Source of the DNA: JASJBU01 sp963797085
GTDB lineage: Bacteria > Pseudomonadota > Gammaproteobacteria > Chromatiales > Chromatiaceae
Assembly: GCA_963797085.1 (NCBI GenBank)
Contig: CAWCOA010000023.1
Coordinates: 62,001 to 126,000 of the forward strand
Length of the DNA stretch: 64,000 nt
Direction: 5' to 3'
Position numbers and translations under genes: made by a program. The notes under the pieces were generated by a model. That model was not told the origin of the DNA and did no database searches. It was given only the letters and a program-made list of their open reading frames with translations. Below, piece by piece: positions 26,063-37,160 of this stretch (position 1 is its first letter; every line of letters begins with the position of its first letter).

Positions 26063-26135
26063 CTTTCCCTCGAAGCACAGGTTTCGGCTATTCTTGTCGT
26101 TACTCATTCAATCAAACTAAGGCCATCCAATCATC

Positions 26136-27941
26136 ATGGCTGGCATGATTCCACCCCAATTCATTGATGACCTGCTCAATCGAGTTGACATAGTAGATGT
26201 CATCAACCGGCGTGTGCCACTAAAGAAAGCCGGTAGAGACTATCAAGCCCGCTGCCCGTTTCACGACGAAAAGACTCCATCCTTTACAGTCAGCAGTCAA
26301 AAGCAGTTCTATCACTGTTTTGGTTGCGGCGTGCATGGCTCTGCCATTGGCTTCCTGATGGAGTACGACAACCTCGGTTTTATCGAGGCCGTGGAAGAAC
26401 TCGCAGGCCAGGCAGGTCTCGAGGTGCCGCGTGAAGAGGGATTCCAGCAGGGTCCAGACCTGCGTCCACTCTATGCAATCCTGGAAAAGGCCGCCAGTTT
26501 CTATCAGCGCCAGTTGCGCGAACACCCGCAGGCACAGACCGCAGTAAACTACCTGAAGAGTCGCGGCTTGAGCGGTGAAATAGCCGCCAGCTTCGGTATT
26601 GGCTATGCCCCCCCTGGCTGGGATAACCTGCTACAGGCACTGGGCAAGAGCGACTCGGAGATCACACAGCTGCGGGAAACCGGACTCATATCAGAACCGG
26701 AAGGCAAGCAATATGACCGCTTGCGCGACCGCATTATCTTCCCTATCCGGGATCAGCGTGGGCGGGTCATCGGCTTCGGTGGCAGGGTCTTAAGCAGCGC
26801 ATCCGGCGCAGCAGATAAAACCAACCCCGAGCAGCGGAGATCTTCTAATACGACTGCACCCAAATACCTCAATTCTCCGGAAACCGTCGTTTTTCATAAA
26901 GGCCGGGAGTTGTATGGCCTGTATGAGGCGAAAAAAGCCCTGCGTAAGATTGATAGAATGCTGGTGGTTGAGGGTTACATGGATGTCGTGGCGCTTGCAC
27001 AATTTGGTATCCGCAACGTGGTCGCCACACTGGGAACTGCCACTTCGAAAGATCACCTGGAGCTGATCTTTCGCACCTGCCCGGAAGTCGTGTTCTGCTT
27101 TGACGGTGACCGCGCTGGGCGTGATGCCGGATGGAAAGCCCTGCAGATCGCCCTGCCAGTCATGCGAGACGGGCGAGAGGCCCGGTTTTTGTTCCTGCCG
27201 GAAGCTGAAGACCCGGATACGCTGGTCAGGAAAGAGGGATCTGCAGCGTTTCAAGAACGCATCGAAAACGCCCTCCCACTTTCACAATTCCTCTTCGACA
27301 ATCTTTCTGCTCAGCTCCACATGGATTCCATCGATGGCCGCGCGCGCCTCGCAGAATTGGCAAAGCCCTTGTTAAGCAAGCTGCCTAAGAGTCTTTTCCA
27401 GGACATGATGTACCAGCAGCTCGAAACACTGGTAGGAGTTGGTCATGGCACCCTTAAGACGAAACCATCGGCCACAAGGCCAACTAACAAGCCGGGTAAG
27501 CAATTCACACAACACCGCCCTGCTCCGACTCGTATGGCGATTGCCCTGCTGCTGGAATCCCCCGCGCTCGCTTCATTGAACGATGAACTGGAGCAGGCCT
27601 GGAAAGACTGGAACGCGCCAGGCATTGCACTGCTCAAGGAGATACTGGCAATTTGCCAGTCCCAGCCTACACTGACAGGTACAGCGCTGCTGGAGCGGTT
27701 CAGGGAGTCGGATGAGTTTGCTGTATTGTTGAAATTGAGAAGTAAATATTGCGATTTTCCGCAAGAGATGGATCTTAAATCAGAGTTCACTGGCGCCATG
27801 AAACGGCTTAATGCGCAATATCACAAGGAAAACAATACGTTACCCAGGAACGCTCCACTCAGCGAGTTGTCAGATGAACTGGAAATGCTGAAACGCCGCT
27901 TTCCAGGCAAACGGAAGATCGACAACGGCGAAAATGACTGA
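26136..27941 (+). CDS. dnaG: DNA primase
   Basis: A 601-residue primase. The N-terminal zinc ribbon reads CPFHDEKTPSF then CFGCG; the RNA-polymerase core follows, and the TOPRIM motif VVEGYMDVVAL and the CFDGDRAG metal site are intact. The C-terminal about 140 residues form the DnaB-binding domain. It synthesises Okazaki fragment primers. No strong ribosome site precedes the ATG at 26136; an ATG three codons on is possible. Fully open, unlike many neighbours in the window. Confidence 0.97.
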   Translation: MAGMIPPQFIDDLLNRVDIVDVINRRVPLKKAGRDYQARCPFHDEKTPSFTVSSQKQFYHCFGCGVHGSAIGFLMEYDNLGFIEAVEELAGQAGLEVPREEGFQQGPDLRPLYAILEKAASFYQRQLREHPQAQTAVNYLKSRGLSGEIAASFGIGYAPPGWDNLLQALGKSDSEITQLRETGLISEPEGKQYDRLRDRIIFPIRDQRGRVIGFGGRVLSSASGAADKTNPEQRRSSNTTAPKYLNSPETVVFHKGRELYGLYEAKKALRKIDRMLVVEGYMDVVALAQFGIRNVVATLGTATSKDHLELIFRTCPEVVFCFDGDRAGRDAGWKALQIALPVMRDGREARFLFLPEAEDPDTLVRKEGSAAFQERIENALPLSQFLFDNLSAQLHMDSIDGRARLAELAKPLLSKLPKSLFQDMMYQQLETLVGVGHGTLKTKPSATRPTNKPGKQFTQHRPAPTRMAIALLLESPALASLNDELEQAWKDWNAPGIALLKEILAICQSQPTLTGTALLERFRESDEFAVLLKLRSKYCDFPQEMDLKSEFTGAMKRLNAQYHKENNTLPRNAPLSELSDELEMLKRRFPGKRKIDNGEND

Positions 27942-28164
27942 TTCAAACGCAGCTGATCAGTGCGCCATGCCTGAAGGAAATCGTCGTATCGCAAAACTTC
28001 CACACGCAGAAGTGACTTGGTGCAGCTTTGGACAGTTGGTAGCTAAGTATTGGAATCCCGCGAAATGCAGTATTCGCAGACGAACACTGATCGAAGCGGC
28101 AGGAAAAACTTCTGGCAATGCATGATGTACTAGCGGCCAACCAGGCCACTAACGGGAGAAATAG

Positions 28165-28194
28165 TGGAAAATTTATTCGTAATCGTGCTAGAAT
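28165..28194 (+). promoter_or_regulatory. Internal promoter before rpoD
   Basis: TGGAAA (28165-28170) and an extended -10 TGCTAGAAT (box at 28189-28194) are 18 bases apart in the 299-base gap between dnaG and rpoD. This gap holds no supported gene. A separate rpoD promoter here matches what is known of the E. coli operon, where rpoD has extra internal promoters. Confidence 0.5.
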
Positions 28195-28240
28195 GGTCAG
28201 TTCAGTTTTCGCCGATCACCGTCGAACTTTAAGGTAAGAA

Positions 28241-30082
28241 ATGAATCAGGAACAACAGCAATCCCAGCTAAAACAATTGATTGCAAAAGGTAAGGAGCAA
28301 GGCTTCCTGACCTACGCAGAAGTCAATGACCACCTGCCCGAGGGAATCGTTGAGCCCGAACAGATCGAAGACATTGTTCGCATGATCAATGACATGGGGA
28401 TAACTGTCCATGAGACTCCCCCCGACCTTGAAGACAACACGCTCAGTGATAACGCCGTATCCACTGACGATGATGCCGCCGAAGCTGCCGCTGCCGCTCT
28501 CGCCAGTGTTGATAGTGAGTTTGGCCGCACCACTGACCCCGTGCGCATGTACATGCGCGAGATGGGGACAGTCGAACTGTTGACCCGCGAAGGCGAACTG
28601 CGCATCGCAAAACGCATTGAAGAGGGCCTGAACCAGGTCTCTGCCGCTCTTGCTACATTTCCAATGACAATCGGCATTCTCTGCGACTTATTGGAGAAAA
28701 TCGATGAGGGTGAAGTTCGTCTAGCTGACGTAACAAGCGGTTTCATTGACCCCAACGAACCAGATGAGATCCCCACCCCGGTCAACACCGCCCAAAAGAA
28801 GGAAAGTGAAGGCACAGCCAGCACTGAAAATGGCGAGGATAATTCTGATACAGAAATAGAGAACCTTGGCCCTGATCCAGAAGAGGTCTCGGCAAAAGGC
28901 AAGACGCTGCGCAAACAGCACAAAGCCTTGTGCAACTCACTCATCAAGCATGGCCGGGCCGACGCCAAGACACAGAAAGCACTGGATGCAGTCGCTGAAT
29001 CCTTTCTTGAATTCAAGCTGGTGCCAGTCACCTTCAATAAACTGGTCAATACCCTGCGCAACACCATTCAACGGATCCGCAATCAAGAACGGATTATCAT
29101 GAACCTGTGTGTTGAGAAGGCGAAAATGCCCCGCAAGGAATTTATTGCATCCTTTCCCGACAATGAGACCAATCTCGACTGGATTCAGGAACAAATCGGT
29201 AAAGGCAAGGGTTATTCAGAGGCCCTCGAAGAGCATGCTCTCGAGATCCAGCGAGCCCAAAAACGTCTCCGGTCTGTTGAGACAGACAGCATACTGACCG
29301 TCAGTGAGATCAAAGAGATCAATCGCAAGATGTCCATTGGCGAGGCCAAGGCGCGCCGCGCCAAAAAAGAGATGGTTGAGGCCAACCTGCGCCTGGTGAT
29401 CTCAATTGCTAAAAAATACACCAACCGCGGCCTACAGTTCCTCGACCTTATTCAGGAAGGCAACATCGGCCTAATGAAGGCCGTGGACAAATTCGAATAT
29501 CGCCGTGGATATAAGTTTTCGACCTATGCCACCTGGTGGATTCGCCAAGCGATCACCCGCTCCATCGCAGACCAGGCCAGAACCATACGCATCCCGGTCC
29601 ACATGATCGAAACGATCAATAAGCTCAACCGCATCTCCCGTCAAATGATTCAGGAGATGGGCCGTGAAGCCACCCCGGAAGAACTGGCCGAAAGAATGGA
29701 AATGCCGGAAGACAAGATTAGAAAGGTATTGAAAATCGCCAAAGAGCCAATCTCCATGGAAACCCCCATCGGTGATGATGAAGACTCCCATCTAGGCGAT
29801 TTCATTGAGGATGCCGGCGTCGTTTCACCCGTTGATTCTGCCACTTCCGAGGGTCTGAGCGAAGCCACGCAAAACATGTTGGCGGGACTCACAGGCCGTG
29901 AAGCAAAAGTCCTGCGCATGCGCTTCGGCATCGACATGAATACCGACCATACCCTGGAAGAAGTGGGTAAACAGTTCGATGTCACCAGAGAACGGATTCG
30001 CCAAATCGAGGCGAAAGCATTGCGTAAGCTGCGTCATCCATCCCGCTCGGATAGACTGCGCAGCTTTCTAGACAATGAATAA
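28241..30082 (+). CDS. rpoD: RNA polymerase sigma factor RpoD (sigma-70)
   Basis: The 613-residue primary sigma factor. Region 1.1 (about 1-85) is followed by region 1.2, a non-conserved acidic insert (about 170-215), region 2 with the FLDLIQEGNIGLMKAVDKF and TYATWWIRQAITRSI segments for -10 melting, region 3, and region 4 ending VTRERIRQIEAKALRKLRHPSR for -35 binding. All are complete. It closes the rpsU-dnaG-rpoD block and is followed by a terminator. Confidence 0.98.
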   Translation: MNQEQQQSQLKQLIAKGKEQGFLTYAEVNDHLPEGIVEPEQIEDIVRMINDMGITVHETPPDLEDNTLSDNAVSTDDDAAEAAAAALASVDSEFGRTTDPVRMYMREMGTVELLTREGELRIAKRIEEGLNQVSAALATFPMTIGILCDLLEKIDEGEVRLADVTSGFIDPNEPDEIPTPVNTAQKKESEGTASTENGEDNSDTEIENLGPDPEEVSAKGKTLRKQHKALCNSLIKHGRADAKTQKALDAVAESFLEFKLVPVTFNKLVNTLRNTIQRIRNQERIIMNLCVEKAKMPRKEFIASFPDNETNLDWIQEQIGKGKGYSEALEEHALEIQRAQKRLRSVETDSILTVSEIKEINRKMSIGEAKARRAKKEMVEANLRLVISIAKKYTNRGLQFLDLIQEGNIGLMKAVDKFEYRRGYKFSTYATWWIRQAITRSIADQARTIRIPVHMIETINKLNRISRQMIQEMGREATPEELAERMEMPEDKIRKVLKIAKEPISMETPIGDDEDSHLGDFIEDAGVVSPVDSATSEGLSEATQNMLAGLTGREAKVLRMRFGIDMNTDHTLEEVGKQFDVTRERIRQIEAKALRKLRHPSRSDRLRSFLDNE

Positions 30083-30100
30083 TTAGATAAATAATCAAGA

Positions 30101-30130
30101 GGCGTCCAGCTAGGGCGCCCCCTTGTTTTC
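30101..30130 (+). terminator. Intrinsic terminator after rpoD
   Basis: GGCGTCC (30101-30107) pairs with GGGCGCC (30113-30119) through one G-T wobble around an AGCTA loop, followed by a short C run and TTGTTTT. It separates rpoD from the tRNA gene. Confidence 0.7.
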
Positions 30131-30154
30131 TGCTAGAATCTTCTGGTTTTTTAC

Positions 30155-30231
<77 letters not shown>

Positions 30232-30484
30232 ATACTTATCGTATATTCTAAGAGTTACGAATCGCAAAACCCTTCACATTCCCCCTTCTTCTCGTCAGCC
30301 TGAGCAGATCGTGAGTTCGATTCATCCAGGGGGTCATTGCACCTCGAATATTCTCGGGTGCAAGATGGGCATATTTCTCCGTCATGGTGATGGAGCAATA
30401 TGCCCAGTAGATCTCACCTCTGCCAGTTGCCCTAGCTGATGCCGACCACTTACTGCGGAAGGCGACGATTGAGCGTTTCCTGAA

Positions 30485-32614
30485 TCAGTCAGACCCCATA
30501 CTCAGAAACGCCACAACCTGCTCCGCCGGGACCGGACGACTGATGAGATAGCCCTGCATCAAGTCACAGCCAATCCTGGACAGTAATTCACGTTGCTGCT
30601 CATTCTCTACGCCCTCAGCTATCGTCGTGAGGCCGAGCCCCTTGCTCATGGCGACGATGGCTTTGATGATAGACTCGTCATTGGGGTCGTTTTCAAGATC
30701 CTTGACGAAGCTACGATCAATTTTCAGTGTATCCAGAGGAAACCGCTTTAAATAGCTCATCGAGGAATAACCGGTTCCGAAATCGTCCACCGAGATCTTC
30801 ACCCCGATACTTTTGAGCGCCTGGAGCTTGGTGCGTGTCTCTTCTACATCGCGCATGATTACCCGTTCGGTCAATTCCAGTTCCAGCATTTCGCACGGGA
30901 TTCCAGTGGTTGCCAGTTCCTGCATGACCATCTTCACCAGATCCTGATCACTGAACTGACGTGCCGAGAGATTAACAGCCACCGGGACCAACGCATAACC
31001 CTTCGCTTGCCAGGACTTCAACTGGGCACAGGCGTGCTTGAGCACCCAGTCCCCAATCTCGATAATCAGTCCGGACTCTTCGGCGATAGAAATGAATTCG
31101 TTGGGCGGCACCGATTCACGCCCCTCTGGGTGCCAACGCAATAGTGCCTCGAACCCGGCGAGCCGGCCAGTAGCAAGAGTGATCTGAGGCTGGTAGTAAA
31201 GCTCAAATTCATCATTCTCAATTGCGCGGTTAAGCTTTGCCTCCAGATTCAACCGTTTGTTGGCCCATTGGTTCATTTCTTTGGCATAGAATCGAAAACA
31301 ACCCCCTCCTGCCTCCTTCGCGTGACCCAATGCAATATCCGCATAACTCAACAGAGCATCCTGATGCATACCGTCACCGGGAAACATGGCAACACCAATA
31401 CTTGCGCTTACGAAGATCTCTTGCTGCCTAGCGACCAACGGCTGCGACAGTTGCGTGAGCAAACGTTGAACAAAATTCGTTACCATCTCTGTGCGTTCCA
31501 GCCCGCGTATGAGCAGCATAAATTCGTCACCGCCCGGCCGAGCCAACGAATAGATTAAGTCATCCATATTTTGGACCTTGGCAACCAGATCGGATTGACG
31601 CACGCAATTAGCGATGCGCCCCGCCACCTCCTTGAGGAGTTCATCACCAGCAGCGTGACCAAGGGAATCGTTTATCCGCTTGAAACGGTCCAGGTCTACC
31701 AGCAGAATCGCGGCATTGGTGCCATCCCTCTGGGCGGCGGCCAGGAGACGACTCGCGTACTCTTTGAATAGGTCACGATTCGGCAAGCCGGTCAGATTAT
31801 CATAGTAGGCCAAATGGAAGATGCGTTCCTCTGCCTGTTTGCGCTCGGTAACGTCTTGCATCACGCTACGCACTTTGACTACCCGACCTGTGCCACCCTG
31901 CATGGCCCTGCCCTGAGAGACGATGGTGCGTTCCTCACTGTTAGGCAGCAGAATACGATGTTCCACAGTGTATGACTCAGCATGCTCCACGGCCTGACTA
32001 ATGGACCGATTGACATTGGCCCGATCATCCGGGTGAACCGATTGGAGGAAAGCCGAATATGAAGCGCAACTGAATTGCGAGGTCAGACCCAGTATTTTAT
32101 AGACTTGCTCCGACCACTCGGCTTGATTGTTATCGACATCCCAGTCCCAATGCCCCAAATGCGCAATCTGCTGGGACTCGAACAATTTGGCTTCACTCTC
32201 CTTAAGCGCCTGGAAGGCGCCGCGAGCACGCAGAATGAAACGCATGCGCTGCATAAGCACTGACCAATTGATGGGTTTGGTGACAAAATCCGTTGCACCG
32301 AGCTCATAAGCCCGCTGGATGGAGTCCAGATCATCCAGACCAGTCACAACGATCAGCGTGGCAGACTTTCCTCCAGGCAGGGCGCGAATTCTGGCGCATG
32401 CAGTAAAACCGTCCATCACCGGCATCTCCAAATCGAGTAATACCAGGTCAAATGCCCGTTGCTCGAAACGCTCCACGGCTTCGGCGCCGTTTTCTACTTC
32501 GTCTACCTCAAGACCCAACTTATCTAAGGCAGAACGCGCCAAAACGCGCACCATGGCATCATCATCAACGATCAGAACGCTTTGTGGAGTAGTGCTGTCA
32601 GACCGTGATTCCAA
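30485..32614 (-). CDS. Response regulator REC-PAS-GGDEF-EAL
   Basis: A 709-residue cytoplasmic output protein. The receiver (about 12-130) has DDD, the phospho-Asp in VLLDLEMPVMDG and the Lys of TKPIN. A PAS/PAC follows (about 150-265), then GGDEF with intact PGGDEF but about 13 extra residues between an RQSD inhibitory site and the active site, then EAL with EALLRW, VNLSARQ, ELTERV, DDFGTGYSS, KIDRSF and AEGVE all present. It can in principle both make and break cyclic di-GMP. The start is a TTG 17 bases after the kinase stop, and the next Met lies within the receiver. It is the obvious partner of the hybrid kinase just upstream. Confidence 0.9.
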   Translation of the reverse strand: MESRSDSTTPQSVLIVDDDAMVRVLARSALDKLGLEVDEVENGAEAVERFEQRAFDLVLLDLEMPVMDGFTACARIRALPGGKSATLIVVTGLDDLDSIQRAYELGATDFVTKPINWSVLMQRMRFILRARGAFQALKESEAKLFESQQIAHLGHWDWDVDNNQAEWSEQVYKILGLTSQFSCASYSAFLQSVHPDDRANVNRSISQAVEHAESYTVEHRILLPNSEERTIVSQGRAMQGGTGRVVKVRSVMQDVTERKQAEERIFHLAYYDNLTGLPNRDLFKEYASRLLAAAQRDGTNAAILLVDLDRFKRINDSLGHAAGDELLKEVAGRIANCVRQSDLVAKVQNMDDLIYSLARPGGDEFMLLIRGLERTEMVTNFVQRLLTQLSQPLVARQQEIFVSASIGVAMFPGDGMHQDALLSYADIALGHAKEAGGGCFRFYAKEMNQWANKRLNLEAKLNRAIENDEFELYYQPQITLATGRLAGFEALLRWHPEGRESVPPNEFISIAEESGLIIEIGDWVLKHACAQLKSWQAKGYALVPVAVNLSARQFSDQDLVKMVMQELATTGIPCEMLELELTERVIMRDVEETRTKLQALKSIGVKISVDDFGTGYSSMSYLKRFPLDTLKIDRSFVKDLENDPNDESIIKAIVAMSKGLGLTTIAEGVENEQQRELLSRIGCDLMQGYLISRPVPAEQVVAFLSMGSD

Positions 32615-32631
32615 GGTAATTCAAGTCCCGT

Positions 32632-35600
32632 TCAAGCCGTACGTTTGAGGATTTCCGCTTCCAACGCCTGCGCCAGATTTTTGTAATCCTGTCCGATCTT
32701 TCTCAAGATCCCCTCGACACCCTCCAGGTTGCGGCTGCGGCCCCGAGCCTCTAACTCCTTGGCGAATTGAGAAAGAGAACCGGCACCGATATGCGCGCTG
32801 CTGGATTTGAGCGCATGGGCATTGCGACGGATGCCATCGAAGTCCTGAGCGGCCGCTGACGCTTCGAGTTCCGCGATCAAACGTGGTGAGTCCTGTAAAT
32901 AAATTTCCACCACACGCCGAATCAAATCGGGCTGACCCGGTTGTTGAAGGAGGGTTATTTCACGTAGAACCTGGCCATCCAGCAGGTTGAGATTATCGTG
33001 ATCGTTAGCTTCGAATTCGAGTTCTGGCAGATCCAAGGAAGTCTGCTGCACTGCATCGGCAGGTACCTTCAGCCAATGTGCCAAGGTTGTTTTCAGCTGA
33101 CTTGTTACCAATGGCTTACCGAGGAAATCGTCCATACCGGCCGTACTACAAAGCACCCGAGTCTCCTGACTCGTATCTGCTGTAAGGGCGATAATTGGCA
33201 CACGCCCGCCATCCTCCAGCTCTTGCCGTCGCAGTCTGCGCGTGAGTTCGAAACCATCCATCTCCGGCATCAGGCAGTCCATCAAAATCAGGTCAAAGCT
33301 GTCCCGTTGACAGATATCCAGCGCCTTCACACCGGTTTCTGCCACCATCACCTCGCAACCGTAACCCTTCAACATAATGGAGGCGACTTCCTGGTTGGTG
33401 AGATTATCTTCCACCAGGAGGATACGGCCACTGAATTTCGGCCGGCCTACGACTGTGGCAGCACGCGCTGGAGCGACCGCGATTTGCATAGCTTGGGCGA
33501 TGCCCTCCTCTAAAGCACCACTGCACACAGGCTTGGTAACGACAATATCCACCTGAGGATCCTGATCCAACAACTTCAACCGTACGTGTCCCATGGACAC
33601 CAGGAGGATGACCCGCAGCTTGGCCAGTTCGGGCGATGAACGAATCATGCGGATCAGCGTCGTACCATCCATACCGGGCAGATCTTGTTCCATTAACAAC
33701 AGATCATAGGCTCGATCCGACTGGTTCGCTGTATACAGTATGTCCAAAACCTGGGGACCTGTGGCGGCAGTCGCTTCGACCTGCAACCCCCAGGCTTCAC
33801 ATTGCGCTTGGAGTGATTCGCGCAGCACCTTGTGGCCTTCAACGATCAACACCCGCAGACCAGACAACCCAGTTAATACCTTATGCTCATTGCCAATAGG
33901 ATCTGCTTCCAGATAAGTGGTAAACCAGAACAGGGAACCGTTACCGGGGCTGCTCTCTACACCGATCTCGCCGCCCATGGCTTGACACAAGCGGCGAGCG
34001 ATGGTCAATCCAAGTCCAGTCCCGCCAAACTTACGGGTGGTTGATCCGTCGGCCTGATTGAAGGCCTGAAATACTTTTGCACACTGTGCCTCAGTCAGGC
34101 CGACCCCGGTATCCCGCACCTCAAAGCGATATAATCGCTTTCCGGCAACCATCTCCACCATTTCAACACCCAGGGTGATCTCCCCCTGGTTGGTGAATTT
34201 GATAGCGTTGCCAAGCAGATTAACAACAATCTGCCGTAACCGCAGAGGATCCCCTTTAACCGCCACCGGTATCTGTGGCGGCACTATGGAGATCAGTTCC
34301 AGACCCTTGGCATAGGCACGCTCACCCAGCATGGATAAGAGTATCGTCCAACTCCTCACGCAGATCGAATGCGGTATTCTCCAACGTCACTTTACCTGCC
34401 TCGATCTTGGAGAAATCCAGGATATCGTTAATGATACCCAGCAGTGACTCTGCGGATCGCTTGATAGTCTGGGCATAGCGCATCTGAGTCCGGTCGAGCA
34501 CTGTCTCCAACAACAGCTGGGTCATTCCTAATACACCATTCATGGGTGTGCGGATCTCGTGGCTCATGGTGGCAAGAAACAGACTTTTTGCTGCATTCGC
34601 CTCTTCTGCCTTGCGCAAATCCATACTCCGCTCCAGACGGCGCGCCTGGGCTCGTAGATACAACCAGAGGGCAGTCACCATGCACAACAGATAGAGGCTG
34701 TATGCCCACCAGGTACGCCATGGTGCTGAGCTGACCCGTACGACCAGAGCGGCACCTTCCTCGTTCCAGAGCCCATCGTTGTTGGCGGCCTTTACCCGAA
34801 ATGTATATTCACCCGCCGGTAAATTAGTGTAAGTGGCGCGCCGTGAATTCCCTGCATCCACCCAGTCAGTATTGAAACCATCCATGCGATACATAAAGCG
34901 GTTTCGGGCGGGATCCGTGAAATCGAGCGCGGTGAATTCAAAAGTGATCATCTCCTCGTGGTAAGCCAGATCCAGTGCGTCAAGTCGCGCCAGAGGCATA
35001 CCCGGATCAAAGGGTTTGTTGTATTTCAGCACCGAAGTAAGCACCACATCCGGGGCATGCCGATTTTCACTGATATTGGATGGCTGAAAGACATTGAATC
35101 CATTCACACCACCAAAGAAAAGCAGACCGTCAACTGACCGATAGGAGGCGCCCTGTGTGTAATCGTATCCCTGCAGTCCATCGTTCACCGCATAGTTGCG
35201 CATCGCCCCGGTATTTGGGTCAAGCCTGGTCAGTCCCCGATTGGAGCTGATCCAAAGCTTTCCCTGATCGTCACTCAAGATCCCCAGGACAGAATTACTG
35301 GGTAACCCTTCATTTCGTGTATAGCGGGTAAACAGCGGCTTGCCATTAAGCCGGTCAGCCGCCCGCCATTGATTCAACCCGCCGCCGCCAGTGCCTATCC
35401 AGAGATCGCCCGCTGCGGATTCATGGATCACCAAGATGCTGTCACTACTCAAGCTTAGCGGGTCGCCAGGGCGGTGACGAATGGTGGTAAAGACTTCACG
35501 TTGTCGGTCAAGGCGATTGAGGCCACCGCCATCGGTACCGATCCAGAGTACCCCGCCCTGATCTTCCATGACTGCCAACACCTTATCACTGCTGAGGCTA

Positions 35601-37160
35601 GATGCATCTGTCGGATTATGGCGAAAATGCCTAAAGCTCTCACCCGTCGGATTGAGCATATTCAACCCTGCCCGATAGGTGCCTACCCATAAGACTCCTC
35701 TATCGGTCTTCTATGAGTGATGTCACTCCATTGCTGTTGAGGCTATTCAACTGTTGTGGATTATGCTCAAAATGGCGTAACGCTCCAGACTCTGGATTCA
35801 GCAGAAACAGTCCCTGGTCGCGGGTACCCACCCAGATCATGCCCTGAGAATTCACATTCAATGCCATGACCTGTTCTTTACCCAGTTCAACAGGCGCAGG
35901 TTTGAAACGCCCACTGTGGGTATCGAACGCCTGCATACCACCACCAAATGTGCCTATCCAGACTGCACCGTCGCCGTCACCATGAAAGGAAGTCACTAGA
36001 TTGTTGGTCAGGCCCTCTTGCTGTGCAGGGTCATGCTGGTAGTGTCCGAAACTGCCGATTGTCGGATTCCATTTATTCAATCCGGCGAAAGTGCCCACCC
36101 ACATGACACCGCCCCGATCCTGAAACAGGGTGTTAACGCGATTATCACTAAGACTGCGTGGATTGGCGCGGTCATGGGTGTAGCGCACAAATCTCTGGGT
36201 ATCACTGATCCATTGACTCAATCCGGCTTCGCTGCCCACCCAGATGCGGCCCGAATTATCCTGGAAGATATCCCGAACCTTACCCGCCTTGAGTGAATGA
36301 CTCTCATTCAGTTGCTGTGAAAAATTTTTCAGGCGATCCTGCATTGGGTCAAGTCGCTGGAGCCCACCTTCATAGCCACCTATCCAGAGCCGCTCCTCAT
36401 GGTCGACAAACAGGCTGGAGATTCTATCCCCTAGCAGACTCATTGGATCACTCGAGTCATGCCGCAGCTGCCATATCCGACCAAGTTCAGGGTCGAAACG
36501 AAACAATCCCGCACCATCTGAGCCAACCCATAGGCGGCCGTTGGAATCCTGGTCGATGCTGGTAACTCGCAGTTCGCCTAAGGCCGGTGCAATGGATGAT
36601 GCATGATCGAACCGCACGAACTGACGTGTGCTTGTATCAAAACGGTTGAGTCCACGCTCAGTGCCCACCCAGAGTCTACCCGCTGCATCCTCGTGCAAGG
36701 CCCATATCTGGTCATTACTCAAGGAGTGCAAGTTCTGTGGATCATGACGAAAACGCAGCTGCTGCCCATTTTCCGGATCAAATCTGATCAGGCCTTCCCT
36801 CTTGGTGCCAATCCACATCACACCATTCTGGTCGAGTAACAGGACTTCTATCCAACTCTGTAGTGAGTCTGCATCTTCAGCAACATCCAGCTCAATGGAC
36901 GTTAAGCTATACCCATCATATCGATTAAGGCCCTCCTGGGTACCGATCCACAAGTGACCGATACGATCCTGAGCAATGGTATTCACTGACGCTTGGGAAA
37001 GGCCTTCCTCAATAGACAGGTGGACAAAGGGAATGCCGTACTCGGCTGCATAAATAAATCCGGGTAGTACAATTAGGAACATTACCAGCAATCGATACAG
37101 ATAAAATACCTTCGATCTGGGCCTGCCCATACAAGTCAATTGATAGAACCCTGCGATCAT
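32632..37160 (-). pseudogene. Propeller-sensor hybrid histidine kinase (HTCS-like), two frameshifts
   Basis: Three consecutive frames (37160-35700, 35665-34322, 34359-32632) form one protein of about 1500 residues. A signal anchor is followed by about 14 Reg_prop repeats (pattern LWIGT...GLNR.D), a Y_Y_Y domain, one membrane helix (YSLYLLCMVTALWLYL), HisKA with SHEIRTPMNG, HATPase (NLLGNAIKF, DTGVGL, GTGLGLT), two receivers and an HPt with NAHALKSSSAH. Breaks at about 35702 and 34345 each need one base. The first receiver has Glu (MEQDLPGMDG) where the phospho-Asp belongs, while the second is intact. It probably senses a periplasmic ligand and feeds the downstream response regulator. Its ATG overlaps the stop of the cyclase upstream. 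Confidence 0.88.

Noticed and set aside
27934..28125. 63-codon frame starting on the dnaG stop (ATGA)
   Set aside because: The overlap looks like coupling, but the product has no family features and the region is better explained as the rpoD leader with its promoter.
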